Origin: Microbulbifer okhotskensis | GTDB taxonomy: Bacteria > Pseudomonadota > Gammaproteobacteria > Pseudomonadales > Cellvibrionaceae | DNA length: 64,000 bases | NCBI RefSeq assembly: GCF_023895975.1 | Contig: NZ_JALBWM010000008.1 | Coordinates: forward strand, 1-64,000 | Direction: 5' to 3' | Shown here: positions 45,246 through 54,223 of the stretch, one piece after another | How positions within the stretch are numbered: position 1 is the stretch's first letter | Layout: each line of letters begins with the position of its first letter | Notes under the pieces: model-generated | What the model was told of the DNA's origin: nothing | The model's input: only the letters and a program-made list of their open reading frames with translations | Databases searched by the model: none | Made by a program: the position numbers and the translations under genes

Positions 45246-45391
45246 ATGCCGATTGTCAGCATCGACCCGCTTGGGTAGCAAGGTAACAGTCGGGTAACAA
45301 CCTCGGGTTACTTGCACACATTCGCGGCGACGTTCCTTGTGTAAGCTGACGGAGAATTTAACAGATTGATCAACTTTTAATCAAATTGTTT

Positions 45392-45901
45392 TTATTTGAA
45401 TCTGTCGTATTGGACTAATGAGTAGTTGTACTCATTCCTGTCCGAGGCAGGGTAACACTCTCGTACCGACTCGACCCATGAGTCATCGATATTGGGGAAG
45501 AAGGCATCCCCCTCAACCTCGGTATCGACTTCGGTCACGTACAACCGAGCTGCGAGAGGTAGGGCCTGGCGGTAAATTTGCGCCCCACCAATGACCATGA
45601 TCTCACTGGCCCCGCTATCCGCCGCACGCTTTTGCGCCAGACGCAGCGCCGCATCCAAAGACTGAACCACCTCGACACCACCCGCGCTCCAGCCTGGGTT
45701 GCGGGTAATCACAATATTTAGCCGCCCAGGTAAGGGGCGACCTATCGACTCGAAAGTCTTCCTTCCCATCACCACAGGCTTTGCCAGGGTGGTGCGCTTA
45801 AAAAATTGCAAATCACCCGAGATACGCCAAGGCAGCTCGTTGTCCTTGCCAATAGCCCCATTGCGGGCCACTGCCGCGATTAGCGCAATAGAAATACTCA
45901 T
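45392..45901 (-). CDS. folA: dihydrofolate reductase
   Basis: Reduces dihydrofolate with NADPH; target of trimethoprim. Seen: ALIAAVARNGAIGKDNELPW (N-terminal strand and Met20-type loop), the substrate-site Asp replaced at the usual place by the RISGDLQFFK region, VVMGRKTFESIGRPLPGR, and IMVIGGAQIYRQALP. The length of 169 aa is normal (E. coli 159). 9 nt after thyA, so the enzyme that makes dihydrofolate and the one that recycles it are co-expressed. Confidence 0.95.
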   Translation of the reverse strand: MSISIALIAAVARNGAIGKDNELPWRISGDLQFFKRTTLAKPVVMGRKTFESIGRPLPGRLNIVITRNPGWSAGGVEVVQSLDAALRLAQKRAADSGASEIMVIGGAQIYRQALPLAARLYVTEVDTEVEGDAFFPNIDDSWVESVRECYPASDRNEYNYSLVQYDRFK

Positions 45902-45910
45902 CGCCGCCCC

Positions 45911-46744
45911 TTAAACCGCTACCGGTGCTGGAATATGTGGGTAAGCCTCATAACCTTGCAACTCAAAATCCTCCAAGCGGAATGAGAAAAGGTCCTTTAC
46001 CTCAGCGTTTATATGTATTTTGGGTAGGGGCAAAGGTTCTCGCTGCAGTTGCAATTCCACCTGCTCCAAGTGATTGGAGTAGAGGTGAGCGTCACCAAAG
46101 GTGTGAATAAAGTCACCGGGCTGCAGGCCACAGACCTGCGCCAGCATAAGCGTCAGCAAGCTATAGGAGGCGATATTGAAGGGTACCCCAAGGAAGATAT
46201 CGGCACTGCGCTGATACAACTGGCAGGACAGCTTGCCGTCTGCCACATAAAACTGGAATAGAGCGTGGCAGGGGGCGAGCGCCATACGCCCCTCTCGGGC
46301 GTTGTCTGCCGGAGAAACCCCTTCGTCCGGCAGGTCCGCCGGGTTCCAGGCGCTGACGATTAAGCGGCGGGAGTCCGGACGGGTCTTTAGCTGGTGTACC
46401 AACTGCTCTATCTGATCAATCTGGCGGCCATCTGAAGTGGGCCAGGAGCGCCATTGATGACCATAGACAGGGCCTAGGTCACCCTCTTCTGTGGCCCACT
46501 CATCCCAAATTCGCACTCTGTTATCCTGCAGGTAACGAATATTGGTATCACCCTGTAAAAACCATAGGAGTTCGTGAATGATCGAGCGCAAATGGCACTT
46601 TTTCGTCGTAATAAGGGGAAACCCTTCTGCCAAATCAAAGCGCATTTGATAGCCAAATACGCTCAGGGTACCAGTGCCGGTACGGTCATCTTTCACTGTG
46701 CCGTTATCGCGCACATGGCGCATTAGATCGAGATACTGCTTCAT
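45911..46744 (-). CDS. thyA: thymidylate synthase
   Basis: Methylates dUMP to dTMP using methylenetetrahydrofolate. Seen: [34 protein letters not shown], the catalytic Cys in [12 protein letters not shown] (about residue 158), and the [19 protein letters not shown] motif quoted in part as [19 protein letters not shown]. 277 aa, slightly longer than E. coli (264). It lies between lgt (6 nt) and folA (9 nt). Confidence 0.97.
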   Translation of the reverse strand: MKQYLDLMRHVRDNGTVKDDRTGTGTLSVFGYQMRFDLAEGFPLITTKKCHLRSIIHELLWFLQGDTNIRYLQDNRVRIWDEWATEEGDLGPVYGHQWRSWPTSDGRQIDQIEQLVHQLKTRPDSRRLIVSAWNPADLPDEGVSPADNAREGRMALAPCHALFQFYVADGKLSCQLYQRSADIFLGVPFNIASYSLLTLMLAQVCGLQPGDFIHTFGDAHLYSNHLEQVELQLQREPLPLPKIHINAEVKDLFSFRLEDFELQGYEAYPHIPAPVAV

Positions 46745-46750
46745 CTATTG

Positions 46751-47605
46751 CTATGCTCCGCCTTTAACTCGGGAAGATCCTGCCTTTTTGCCTTTACCTT
46801 GATTGCCCCGCCCTTGCGGCAACGGCTGAGTTCGATAACTCCACACCAATAGTGCCATACCGGCGATAATCATTGGCAGACTTAATAGCTGTCCTCGGGT
46901 CATCCAGCCAAACAGGTCAAAACCTATATGCCCATCCGGCTCTCGGACGAACTCCACCAGGAACCGGAATACACCGTAGAACATCACAAACATGCCACCT
47001 ACGGCAAGGCGTGGCCGCGGCTTACTGGAAAACCACCAGAGCACCGCAAAAAGCACCAAGCCCTCCAGCAACGCCTGATATAACTGAGAGGGGTGCCGTA
47101 TCAGCAGATCCGGGTCTCGTGGAAATACCATTCCCCAGGGAGCATCCGTTTCGCGCCCCCAAAGTTCCTGTCCGATAAAGTTTCCGAGGCGCCCCAATCC
47201 CAGACCGATGGGCACAAGCGGCGCAACAAAATCAATCAGAGCGGGAAAGGTAGTACCGATCTTACGGGCATAGAGTGCGGTTGCCAGCATCACCCCAATC
47301 AGTCCGCCGTGAAAGCTCATGCCTCCTTCCCACAACCGGATAAGTGACACCGGGTCTTCTAGTAATTGGGGGAAATTGTAAAAAAACATGTAGCCGAGGC
47401 GCCCGCCAATGACCACACCCATCGCACAGTAAAGAATCAAGTCCTCCACTTCCGATTTGATCACCGGGGACCAGGGTTTGGTACTGCGCCGCAACGCCAA
47501 CCACCAGGCGGCGACAAAGCCAGCCAAGTACATCAGCCCATACCAGTGCACTTTTAAAGGGCCTATTGCAAAGGCCACGGGATCAATTTCGGGGTAGGTC
47601 AGCAT
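46751..47605 (-). CDS. lgt: prolipoprotein diacylglyceryl transferase
   Basis: Adds diacylglycerol to the lipobox Cys of prelipoproteins in the inner membrane; here it would act on the lipoproteins encoded at 5389, 10873 and 54819. Seen: PLKVHWYGLMYLAGFV near the start, GMSFHGGLIGVML, and the Lgt signature GRLGNFIGQELWGRETD. Seven hydrophobic segments; a basic C-terminal tail. The start at 47605 (MLTYPEIDPVAFAIGPL) aligns with E. coli Lgt, although no good ribosome binding site precedes it; the frame itself is open to 47683. First gene of lgt-thyA-folA. Confidence 0.95.
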   Translation of the reverse strand: MLTYPEIDPVAFAIGPLKVHWYGLMYLAGFVAAWWLALRRSTKPWSPVIKSEVEDLILYCAMGVVIGGRLGYMFFYNFPQLLEDPVSLIRLWEGGMSFHGGLIGVMLATALYARKIGTTFPALIDFVAPLVPIGLGLGRLGNFIGQELWGRETDAPWGMVFPRDPDLLIRHPSQLYQALLEGLVLFAVLWWFSSKPRPRLAVGGMFVMFYGVFRFLVEFVREPDGHIGFDLFGWMTRGQLLSLPMIIAGMALLVWSYRTQPLPQGRGNQGKGKKAGSSRVKGGA

Positions 47606-47700
47606 GGAGGAAATCGAGATTGCCAATAAAGGGCGTATTATGGTCGTAAAGCACCTCCCTGTGAAAGGGCAGGTTTGCTCCAAACTATGGAGAAATGGTC

Positions 47701-48516
47701 ATGTGCCTGCTGCTGTTCGCCTACCGCTGCCACCCCGACTACCCACTGCTATTGATTGCCAATCGCGACGAGTTTTACCGACGCCCAAGCGCTGCCGCAG
47801 CACCCTGGCCGGGAGAACGGTTGATCGCCGGCAGGGATCTGGAAGCTCTGGGCACCTGGGCCGGAATATCCCCTGGGCGGGCCGCCGCCGTCACCAATAT
47901 CCGCGAGCCCGCTATGCCGGACCCCAGCGAAGCACTATCAAGAGGGGAAATTCCGCAACAATTCCTCAGCGGAAAGGATGATCCAGAAACATTTATCCAG
48001 AACTTGCAACCTCAACACTACCGAGGCTTTAACGCGCTCCTTTTTGATGTCCGCAGCGAACACGCCCTATTGTGCGCTGGTAATCGGCACACACCGTTTA
48101 TTTTTCGACCCGGGGTTCACGGCATTTCCAACGGATCACCGGATGAACCCTGGCCGAAGGTAGAAAACGGTAAAACGGGTCTCGCCGAAATAGTGCCAAA
48201 TGCCAACCAATGGGTCACCCGGGAGAATTTTGTCGAGCCCGCCATGGCTTTACTTAGGGATCGCTCACAGGCACCCGATAAGCAGCTTCCCGGTACGGGT
48301 ATCCCCCTGGCCCTAGAACGTGCCCTATCCGCCATTTTCGTACAAATTGATACCGATGATAACTCAGCCAGCTCTCCTCTTGTCCACAAGGGGGGCTATG
48401 GCACCCGTGCCAGTACTGTCATCACCGTTGATCGGAAAGGCGAATGCCAGCTATGGGAGCAAACCTATACAAACGGTATTGCGAGCGGGCCCATACTCTA
48501 TTTCAGTACCCGGTAA
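47701..48516 (+). CDS. NRDE-family (TANGO2-like) protein
   Basis: A 271-aa protein of the DUF833/NRDE family, related to eukaryotic TANGO2. Seen: Cys at position 2 (MCLLLFAYR), the family motif ANRDEFYRRP, then GTWAGISPGRAAAVTNIR, HGISNGSPDEPWPKV, and RASTVITVDRKGEC. The layout suggests an N-terminal-nucleophile-type hydrolase fold with Cys 2 exposed after Met removal, but the reaction is unknown; haem- or lipid-related roles are discussed for TANGO2. I start at 47701, not 47695, because GGAG is 8 nt upstream and the Cys is then second. Confidence 0.85.
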   Translation: MCLLLFAYRCHPDYPLLLIANRDEFYRRPSAAAAPWPGERLIAGRDLEALGTWAGISPGRAAAVTNIREPAMPDPSEALSRGEIPQQFLSGKDDPETFIQNLQPQHYRGFNALLFDVRSEHALLCAGNRHTPFIFRPGVHGISNGSPDEPWPKVENGKTGLAEIVPNANQWVTRENFVEPAMALLRDRSQAPDKQLPGTGIPLALERALSAIFVQIDTDDNSASSPLVHKGGYGTRASTVITVDRKGECQLWEQTYTNGIASGPILYFSTR

Positions 48517-48947
48517 TTGCACTTTCCGATTAACCATTAGGGGATCTATCGGAGAAATTGGCCATAACTTATCGTGCAAGCCACACCGCTCTAATCGGAA
48601 ATATTCTTTTAAAACCCGCTGTCGACAGAAAATTCACCCCAAAAGCATGGCGCGATACTCACCATTCTCAATTCTTTACAATGGAAAGAATGAAACGCCA
48701 AGCAAATTCTGCATTTATTGCCATACTTACTTTCACAGACCGAGATTGGTTGACTTACGCGCAAGCGCAACGCCGTTTAAGGTCTCAATAAGAAGGAAGT
48801 CGCGCGGGAAGCATGACACGTGCGAGTCATCAGTAACATCGCAGAGTATCTGGATGGGCTCGCCACAGGTTGGGAAGGTATTAACGATCTGGCGCCCGGC
48901 ATTTTCCACAATACCACACCGGGCCCCCGCAGAATCGCTGAGGTACC
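48517..48947. other. 431-nt stretch before the L,D-transpeptidase array
   Basis: Small open frames here look non-coding. A TTGACT at 48750 is the best -35-like box, with no good -10 at 17 nt. I see no terminator for the NRDE gene. GAGG 4 nt before ATG 48948 supports the next start. Confidence 0.4.
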
Positions 48948-50888
48948 ATGTCGTATTTCAATCCCGAGCATCGCAGACACAAATCCATACTGCCAGTACT
49001 GACTCTGGGCAGCCTCTGTGTCTTTATTCTCTACTATGCCTTTGCTGCAAATCAGAAGACGGTTCCCGTTCTGCCAGAAAATGCAGTACGCCCTCACCTG
49101 GTGCATTGGTTAGAGGAAAACCCTGACGCCTGGCCGGCTCAGGACCCTATATTTAACCCCGCTGCTGTGCGCAGAATTTATCAACGTACGGATTACCGAC
49201 TACTTTGGTTTGATAACTACAGTTTAAGTGATAGCGCCAATGATCTCCTGAAGCAACTCACCGCTGCCAGTTCCGGCAATCCGAGCAGCATGGTGGACTA
49301 CCGCTATCACTTAGGTTATTTCGATCGCACCCTGCGAGATACTCCCCAGCGCCTGCAAATGGCGGCGGTTCTCGACATCTTGCTCACCGACGCCTTTGTT
49401 TCCTACGCGCAGGACACTCAGCTCGACAGGCTGAATCCCAAGAGTCGCCCCCGCCGTGGTATTACTCCCGCATTGCGCGACGATCAAGGCTTCCGCTTGG
49501 TGGCATTGGTCCCGACGCCGCAGCAGGAATCCAGGGAGCCCCGTGGGCGCAAGTACTTTCGTGGATACGATCGCGCCACTAACCTCGATAGCAATATCCG
49601 AAGCCGCTACTATTCGCGGGAGTACAAAGCGGATAACTCGCGTAGTTACTCCAACTCAACCCGCAGCAACAGTCGCAATAGATACCGCCCTGACCAGGAC
49701 ACCAATAATACGACTAGGGGTTCCGGCACCGGTAGCCGTATCTATTACAACCAGGGGCGCAACAGCGCCGCACCAGCGCCCGCCAAAAACAGTGAGGGTC
49801 CCTACTTTGAGGAGAATACACCTTACGGCAATGACGCCCGGGCTCTGCGCGGTGAGCTGCAACGACTGCGCAAAATTTCAACCAGCGGCCGTTGGCGCCC
49901 GATCCCTCCAGGACCTGCAATGACGATGGGCGCACGCCACCCCCACGTAGGTCACCTGCGCAACCTTCTCACACTCTACGGCGACTACCAGGCTTACTAC
50001 AGCTATGGAGGCTCCGACCGCAACCGTTTTGATCGCGGCTTACACCAGGCAGTGGTTCGATTCCAGAAACGCCACGGTTTGAGACCTGACGGTATCGTAG
50101 GCCGATCTACCCGTAAGCGTCTCAATCTCTCCCCCGCTGCGCGCGCACGTATTGTAGAAATGAATATCAAACGTCGCGAGGAGCTTCCGGCACAGCTGGG
50201 TAGCCGCTTTATCCAAGTCAACATTCCCGCATACCGACTCAAGTATGTGGAAAACGACCAGGTTAAATTGGCGATGAATGTGGTTGTTGGTAAGAGAAAA
50301 CACGCAACTCCAGAAATTACCACTCGCGTAAGCAGGGTGGTATTCAACCCCACCTGGACAGTTCCTCGCAGTATCCTGGTCAACGAAATACTGCCTAAAG
50401 CACGCAAGAATCCCGCGGGTATGGAAAAAATGGGCTATCGCGTCATCAGCGGCAACGGTGAACACCTGCCTCTGACGCCACAGAACTTGTCAGCGGCAGG
50501 GGCAGGCTCCTACCTAATGCGTCAAATGGGAGGGGAAGAAAATATATTGGGCCGTATCAAATTTGAAATTCCCAATATTCACGATGTGTACCTGCATGAT
50601 ACACGGGCGCGCAAACTCTTCTCACTCACCACTCGCGGTTATAGTCACGGCTGTATTCGTCTTGAAAAACCTCGACATTTAGCAGAAGCCCTCCTTCGCC
50701 CGCAGGGTGACTGGGACCAATGGCGTATAGACCGGCTGACAATTGGTGAGGAAACTACTGAGGTCAATATGGACCAGCTGGTTAAGGTCTACATCACCTA
50801 TTGGACAGCCTGGGTAGATGGCCAGGGAAACCTCAATTTTCGCCCGGATATCTACGGTAAAGACGGGCTCTCCGACAATCAACTCTGA
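48948..50888 (+). CDS. ldtD: L,D-transpeptidase, YcbB (LdtD) type, full-length copy
   Basis: Forms 3-3 (mDAP-mDAP) peptidoglycan crosslinks in the periplasm and is insensitive to most beta-lactams except carbapenems. Seen: membrane anchor at about 14-35, the YcbB scaffold region (about 60-190; YQRTDYRLLWFDNYSLSDSA, LLTDAFVSYAQD), an Arg/Ser/Asn/Tyr-rich low-complexity insert (about 195-290), a peptidoglycan-binding domain (VRFQKRHGLRPDGIVG), and the YkuD catalytic domain with YLHDT and SHGCIRLEKP (Cys 569). 646 aa against 615 in E. coli. First of three tandem copies. Confidence 0.94.
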   Translation: MSYFNPEHRRHKSILPVLTLGSLCVFILYYAFAANQKTVPVLPENAVRPHLVHWLEENPDAWPAQDPIFNPAAVRRIYQRTDYRLLWFDNYSLSDSANDLLKQLTAASSGNPSSMVDYRYHLGYFDRTLRDTPQRLQMAAVLDILLTDAFVSYAQDTQLDRLNPKSRPRRGITPALRDDQGFRLVALVPTPQQESREPRGRKYFRGYDRATNLDSNIRSRYYSREYKADNSRSYSNSTRSNSRNRYRPDQDTNNTTRGSGTGSRIYYNQGRNSAAPAPAKNSEGPYFEENTPYGNDARALRGELQRLRKISTSGRWRPIPPGPAMTMGARHPHVGHLRNLLTLYGDYQAYYSYGGSDRNRFDRGLHQAVVRFQKRHGLRPDGIVGRSTRKRLNLSPAARARIVEMNIKRREELPAQLGSRFIQVNIPAYRLKYVENDQVKLAMNVVVGKRKHATPEITTRVSRVVFNPTWTVPRSILVNEILPKARKNPAGMEKMGYRVISGNGEHLPLTPQNLSAAGAGSYLMRQMGGEENILGRIKFEIPNIHDVYLHDTRARKLFSLTTRGYSHGCIRLEKPRHLAEALLRPQGDWDQWRIDRLTIGEETTEVNMDQLVKVYITYWTAWVDGQGNLNFRPDIYGKDGLSDNQL

Positions 50889-50893
50889 CCATA

Positions 50894-50920
50894 ACCGGAG
50901 CGGTCAACGGCCGCTCCGGT
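50894..50920 (+). terminator. hairpin between first and second L,D-transpeptidase genes
   Basis: ACCGGAGCGG (50894-50903) pairs perfectly with CCGCTCCGGT (50911-50920), 7-nt loop, 6 nt past the stop. There is no T-run, so it may be a weak terminator or a processing site that separates expression of the copies. Confidence 0.5.
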
Positions 50921-51078
50921 CCATCATCCCCGCCAAATTTTCTCGCGTTATTCCATTAAGTATCCATCCGCCTAGACAACTATTACTGAAAATTATTTAA
51001 AGCCAAGCAGTCACAAGTTACCAATGTGAGCACGGTGATTAATCCCACTGATTTCTTACTGGCTTGCAGGGGTGACCT

Positions 51079-52305
51079 ATGGGTGCTGTCGATCAACCGC
51101 ATTTCGCTTCTTTTACACACCAAAACCACGTTTCATTCAGTCTGGGCGCTACCGCTATTATCCTGGCACTCTCGCTCGGCCTACCATCTCCTAGTGTTTT
51201 CGCAGACTCAAAAAATACACCGACTACCGATGGCATAGGCAACAGCGACCCTTTTTCACCTCAGGGGCGACAATTTTCTCTTCTGAATGAGGAACTTTCC
51301 CGCTATCAAGCACTGGCGGCCAGTGACAGCTGGAAGCCTCTCAGTTCAGGTCAACCTATCGCCCCCGGCAGTCGCGGTCCTCGGGTTTCACACTTGCGAA
51401 GTTTACTAATGCTGTATGGCGACTATCGCCCAGAGGAATTCGACCCGGTTAACTCCGAAGCACAGACCTACGACAAAAACCTGCAAAGTGCAGTAAAGCG
51501 ATTTCAGAAACGTCACGGTTTAAAGCAGGATGCACTGGTTGACGAAAGAACCCGTAGTCGACTCAACACACCGCCACGAAAAATTGCAGCAATACTGTCG
51601 GCAAATATTGAGCGCTGGAAGCAGTTACCCAAAGACCTGGGGCCGCGCTATATCATCGTCAATATTCCGGCATTCAATCTTCGCTTGATTGAAGGTAACA
51701 AAGAGCAATTTCGTATGCGTGTTGTTGTGGGCAAGGCCAAACATAAAACACCGCAACTGGCGACTCGAATGACCCGCCTTGAATTTAATCCGGTATGGAG
51801 AGTACCTCCCAATATTGCGCTGCGGGAGCTTCTGCCCAAGGGCAGTTCAGCCCTCAGGGCAAAAGGTTATCGCCTAATGAATCACCGCGGTAGGTCCGTC
51901 CCATTCACTCGAGGCAATGTTGCCGCTGTCCGCCGCGGACAGGTTTCACTGCAACAAAAAGGCGGACCGGGAAATGCGCTGGGCCGGGTGAAATTTATTA
52001 TCCCCAACCGCCAAGCTATTTTCCTGCACGATACCAACAGCAAACATTTATTTAAAAAATCTCAACGCGCATTTAGCCACGGATGTATTCGATTAGAAAA
52101 GCCTATGCAATTTGCCCGCATGATGCTTTCACAACAAAACAGTTGGAACGATGCACGAATTAATCGCACACTGGCAAGTGGCCGCACCCATGGCGTCGCG
52201 CTGAAAAAAACACTGCCGGTTTATATTGCATATTGGACTGCCTGGGTAGATGAAAACGGACAACTCCAATTTCGTCCGGATATATACAATCGAGATCAGC
52301 GCTAA
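51079..52305 (+). CDS. L,D-transpeptidase, YcbB type without scaffold domain (second copy)
   Basis: A 408-aa paralogue of the preceding gene. Seen: an N-terminal hydrophobic signal (LGATAIILALSLGLPSPSVF), then directly the segment before the peptidoglycan-binding domain (WKPLSSGQPIAPGSRGPRV, HLRSLLMLYGDY), the binding domain (VKRFQKRHGLKQDALVDERT), and the YkuD domain with FLHDT, FSHGCIRLEKP (Cys 336) and the shared ending YWTAWVDENGQLQFRPDIY. It lacks the roughly 130-residue YcbB scaffold and the low-complexity insert. The catalytic motifs are intact. AGGGGTG precedes the ATG. Confidence 0.92.
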   Translation: MGAVDQPHFASFTHQNHVSFSLGATAIILALSLGLPSPSVFADSKNTPTTDGIGNSDPFSPQGRQFSLLNEELSRYQALAASDSWKPLSSGQPIAPGSRGPRVSHLRSLLMLYGDYRPEEFDPVNSEAQTYDKNLQSAVKRFQKRHGLKQDALVDERTRSRLNTPPRKIAAILSANIERWKQLPKDLGPRYIIVNIPAFNLRLIEGNKEQFRMRVVVGKAKHKTPQLATRMTRLEFNPVWRVPPNIALRELLPKGSSALRAKGYRLMNHRGRSVPFTRGNVAAVRRGQVSLQQKGGPGNALGRVKFIIPNRQAIFLHDTNSKHLFKKSQRAFSHGCIRLEKPMQFARMMLSQQNSWNDARINRTLASGRTHGVALKKTLPVYIAYWTAWVDENGQLQFRPDIYNRDQR

Positions 52306-52353
52306 AGAGAGGTATGCACTGTTGAAAAATAAAACCTTTTCTGGGAAATCATC

Positions 52354-53526
52354 ATGGCATATGGACCACTCCAGCTCAGTTTTGCTGCATTGCTAAGCTT
52401 TGCCGTCGCCTCGGCCACGCCCCTGAATGAACCATTCACGGCGAAACATACCGTGGCCATTGAACCTGAGGATGTCAGTCAAAAACTGCGGAATACCGCG
52501 CAGCACTACCGTAAACTGGCCAGGAACTGGAGGCCGATTGCTCAGGGTAAAACACTGCAGCCGGGAGACAGGAACGAACGCGTTCTGCAAATGCGCAACC
52601 TTTTGGCCCTTTATCAGGATTATCGCGGACAGCCAGGTCCGCTTTCCGCTCCGCAAAAAGATCCTCGCCGATTTGACAGTGCTCTACAGATCGCACTGGA
52701 GCGCTTTCAGCAACGTCACGGGTTGAGGGCAACGGGAATTGCAGACGAAGAAACTCTCACAGCCCTCGCCGTGTCTCCTATCGAGCGGGCCCAACAAATG
52801 AAATTGAATGCCGCACGCTGGGAAAAACTAAATCTTCCCCAAAAAGGCCGTTACGTAATAGTTAATATTCCCGACTATCGATTACAGTTGGTGGAAGATG
52901 GCTTGGTTCGCTTGAATATGAAAACAGTGGTGGGTAAAAGCAGTACACGCACTCCAAACATGCACAGCCGAATTACCAATATTGTATTTAACCCAACCTG
53001 GACGGTACCGCGAAGTATTCTAGTCACTGAACTTTTGCCCAAAGCTCGTCATAATCCCACCGCCATGCACAAGCGTGGTTACCGAGTAGTCCAATATCGC
53101 AGCGGTAAGTCTTCGCCGATCACAGAAGAAAGTATTGCCCGAGCGGCTGGTGGACACGCCACTTTACGGCAGATGAGCGGCCCCGAAAACACCTTGGGCA
53201 AAGTAAAATTTGTAATTCCCAACAAGCAGGCAATTTTTCTACACGATACCCAGGCTCAGAGTCTATTCAGGCTACAACACCGGGCGCTGAGTCATGGCTG
53301 TGTAAGGCTACAGGCGCCGGAGGAGCTGGCCTATTTTCTACTCAACACCCAAGGTTGGGACAGAACCCGTATTGCTCAGGCAGCCAACGGTCACGATGCA
53401 CTCAACGTTCGAGTTAACTCAGCACCGCGCCTCTTCCTAATCTATATAACGGCCTGGATAGACCGATATGGGCAGCCCCAATTTCGCGAAGATATTTATC
53501 TTCTTGATAACGAAAATAACCCTTAG
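52354..53526 (+). CDS. L,D-transpeptidase, YcbB type without scaffold domain (third copy)
   Basis: A 390-aa paralogue, 48 nt after the second copy. Seen: a short signal peptide (LQLSFAALLSFAVASATP), WRPIAQGKTLQPGDRNERV with MRNLLALYQDY, peptidoglycan-binding FQQRHGLRATGIADEET, and the YkuD domain with FNPTWTVPRSILVTELLPKA, FLHDTQAQ and LSHGCVRLQAP (Cys 316). Same domain order as the second copy. The C-terminus reads YITAWIDRYGQPQFREDIY, more diverged than in the other two. An intact active site suggests it is functional. Confidence 0.92.
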   Translation: MAYGPLQLSFAALLSFAVASATPLNEPFTAKHTVAIEPEDVSQKLRNTAQHYRKLARNWRPIAQGKTLQPGDRNERVLQMRNLLALYQDYRGQPGPLSAPQKDPRRFDSALQIALERFQQRHGLRATGIADEETLTALAVSPIERAQQMKLNAARWEKLNLPQKGRYVIVNIPDYRLQLVEDGLVRLNMKTVVGKSSTRTPNMHSRITNIVFNPTWTVPRSILVTELLPKARHNPTAMHKRGYRVVQYRSGKSSPITEESIARAAGGHATLRQMSGPENTLGKVKFVIPNKQAIFLHDTQAQSLFRLQHRALSHGCVRLQAPEELAYFLLNTQGWDRTRIAQAANGHDALNVRVNSAPRLFLIYITAWIDRYGQPQFREDIYLLDNENNP

Positions 53527-53546
53527 CCGATCAAGCAGCGGCTAAA
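53521..53546 (+). terminator. hairpin at the end of the L,D-transpeptidase array
   Basis: CCTTAGCCG (53521-53529) pairs with CGGCTAAAGG (about 53539-53548) with one bulge; the left arm includes the stop codon of the third copy. No T-tract. Confidence 0.35.
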
Positions 53547-54223
53547 GGCTTACAAATATATGCTGTAGATCCGATGGGAAAAGGTCGTAGAAATCTTTCT
53601 AACAATCGGTTAACAGGCCTTACCAATATCAAGGTCGGTTTTTATTTACAGAAACGCTGTATCCCCATATCCGCCCCCCCTAACCAACCACCGACCAACC
53701 GCACGGGTAAATATGGGCTCACTGAGAATACTTTGCCGCACGATAGCTATTGCCACAGGCCCAATTTCCGCTCTGCGCTAGGCGTCATTATGACGGCCAG
53801 CTCACGCAGAGACTTGAAGTTACTAGGCCACAGCCAAACACGCATGTATATACATGTACACACAAGAAGAATTAGGCTAAATCCAGGTGTGATAAATAAA
53901 GAAAGGGGCGCACTAACCTAGCCAGACCCGGAGTTGACTTGCACGTCACATAAAACCTGAAAGTCACAGAAAAATAATATTTTAGTGATTTTTCCTGGAT
54001 GACAACGCTGTCTCCTATTTCGCGGGGTTCTCCATATCATTTACCGCAAAACTGCTTTCATAGTCAGCATAAGAGAAAAATTTTACCCGTCGACCGATGT
54101 AATTATTTCCTAATTAGCAGCCTTGGGTTTGTAACGCCTGGTTATTTTTTGTACATTTTCTGCCGTACCCGGATGCGCCATCACTTGGCACACCGAAGAA
54201 AGAGTTAACGACGAGGCGGAATT
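53527..54223. other. 697-nt gene-poor region with a possible recombinase remnant
   Basis: Between the third L,D-transpeptidase and the mepK-like gene I see no intact gene. Frames such as 53574-53921 are open but unlike the neighbours, with one stretch resembling the end of a tyrosine recombinase (listed separately). The stretch is more AT-rich than its flanks. The mepK promoter presumably lies at its right end. Confidence 0.5.
53790..53921 (+). pseudogene. possible remnant of a tyrosine recombinase C-terminus
   Basis: In the plus frame of 53574-53921 the translation includes RRDLKLLGHSQTRMYIHVH. This resembles the end of XerC/integron-type integrases, where an LLGHS box with the catalytic His is followed by the nucleophile Tyr in a YTHV motif. 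The spacing here is about three residues short and nothing of the earlier Arg boxes is seen. A chance match remains quite possible. Confidence 0.2.

Noticed and set aside
45106..45391. Fur box upstream of the TonB2-type operon
   Set aside because: The TTGAT/ATCAA repeats are AT-rich palindromic pieces but do not match the 19-bp Fur consensus well enough to call.
48558..48791. A 77-codon frame before the first L,D-transpeptidase
   Set aside because: No ribosome binding site and no family resemblance; similar-size frames occur by chance here.
53999..54208. A 69-codon frame before mepK
   Set aside because: No ribosome binding site, composition unlike a protein, and no recognisable motif.
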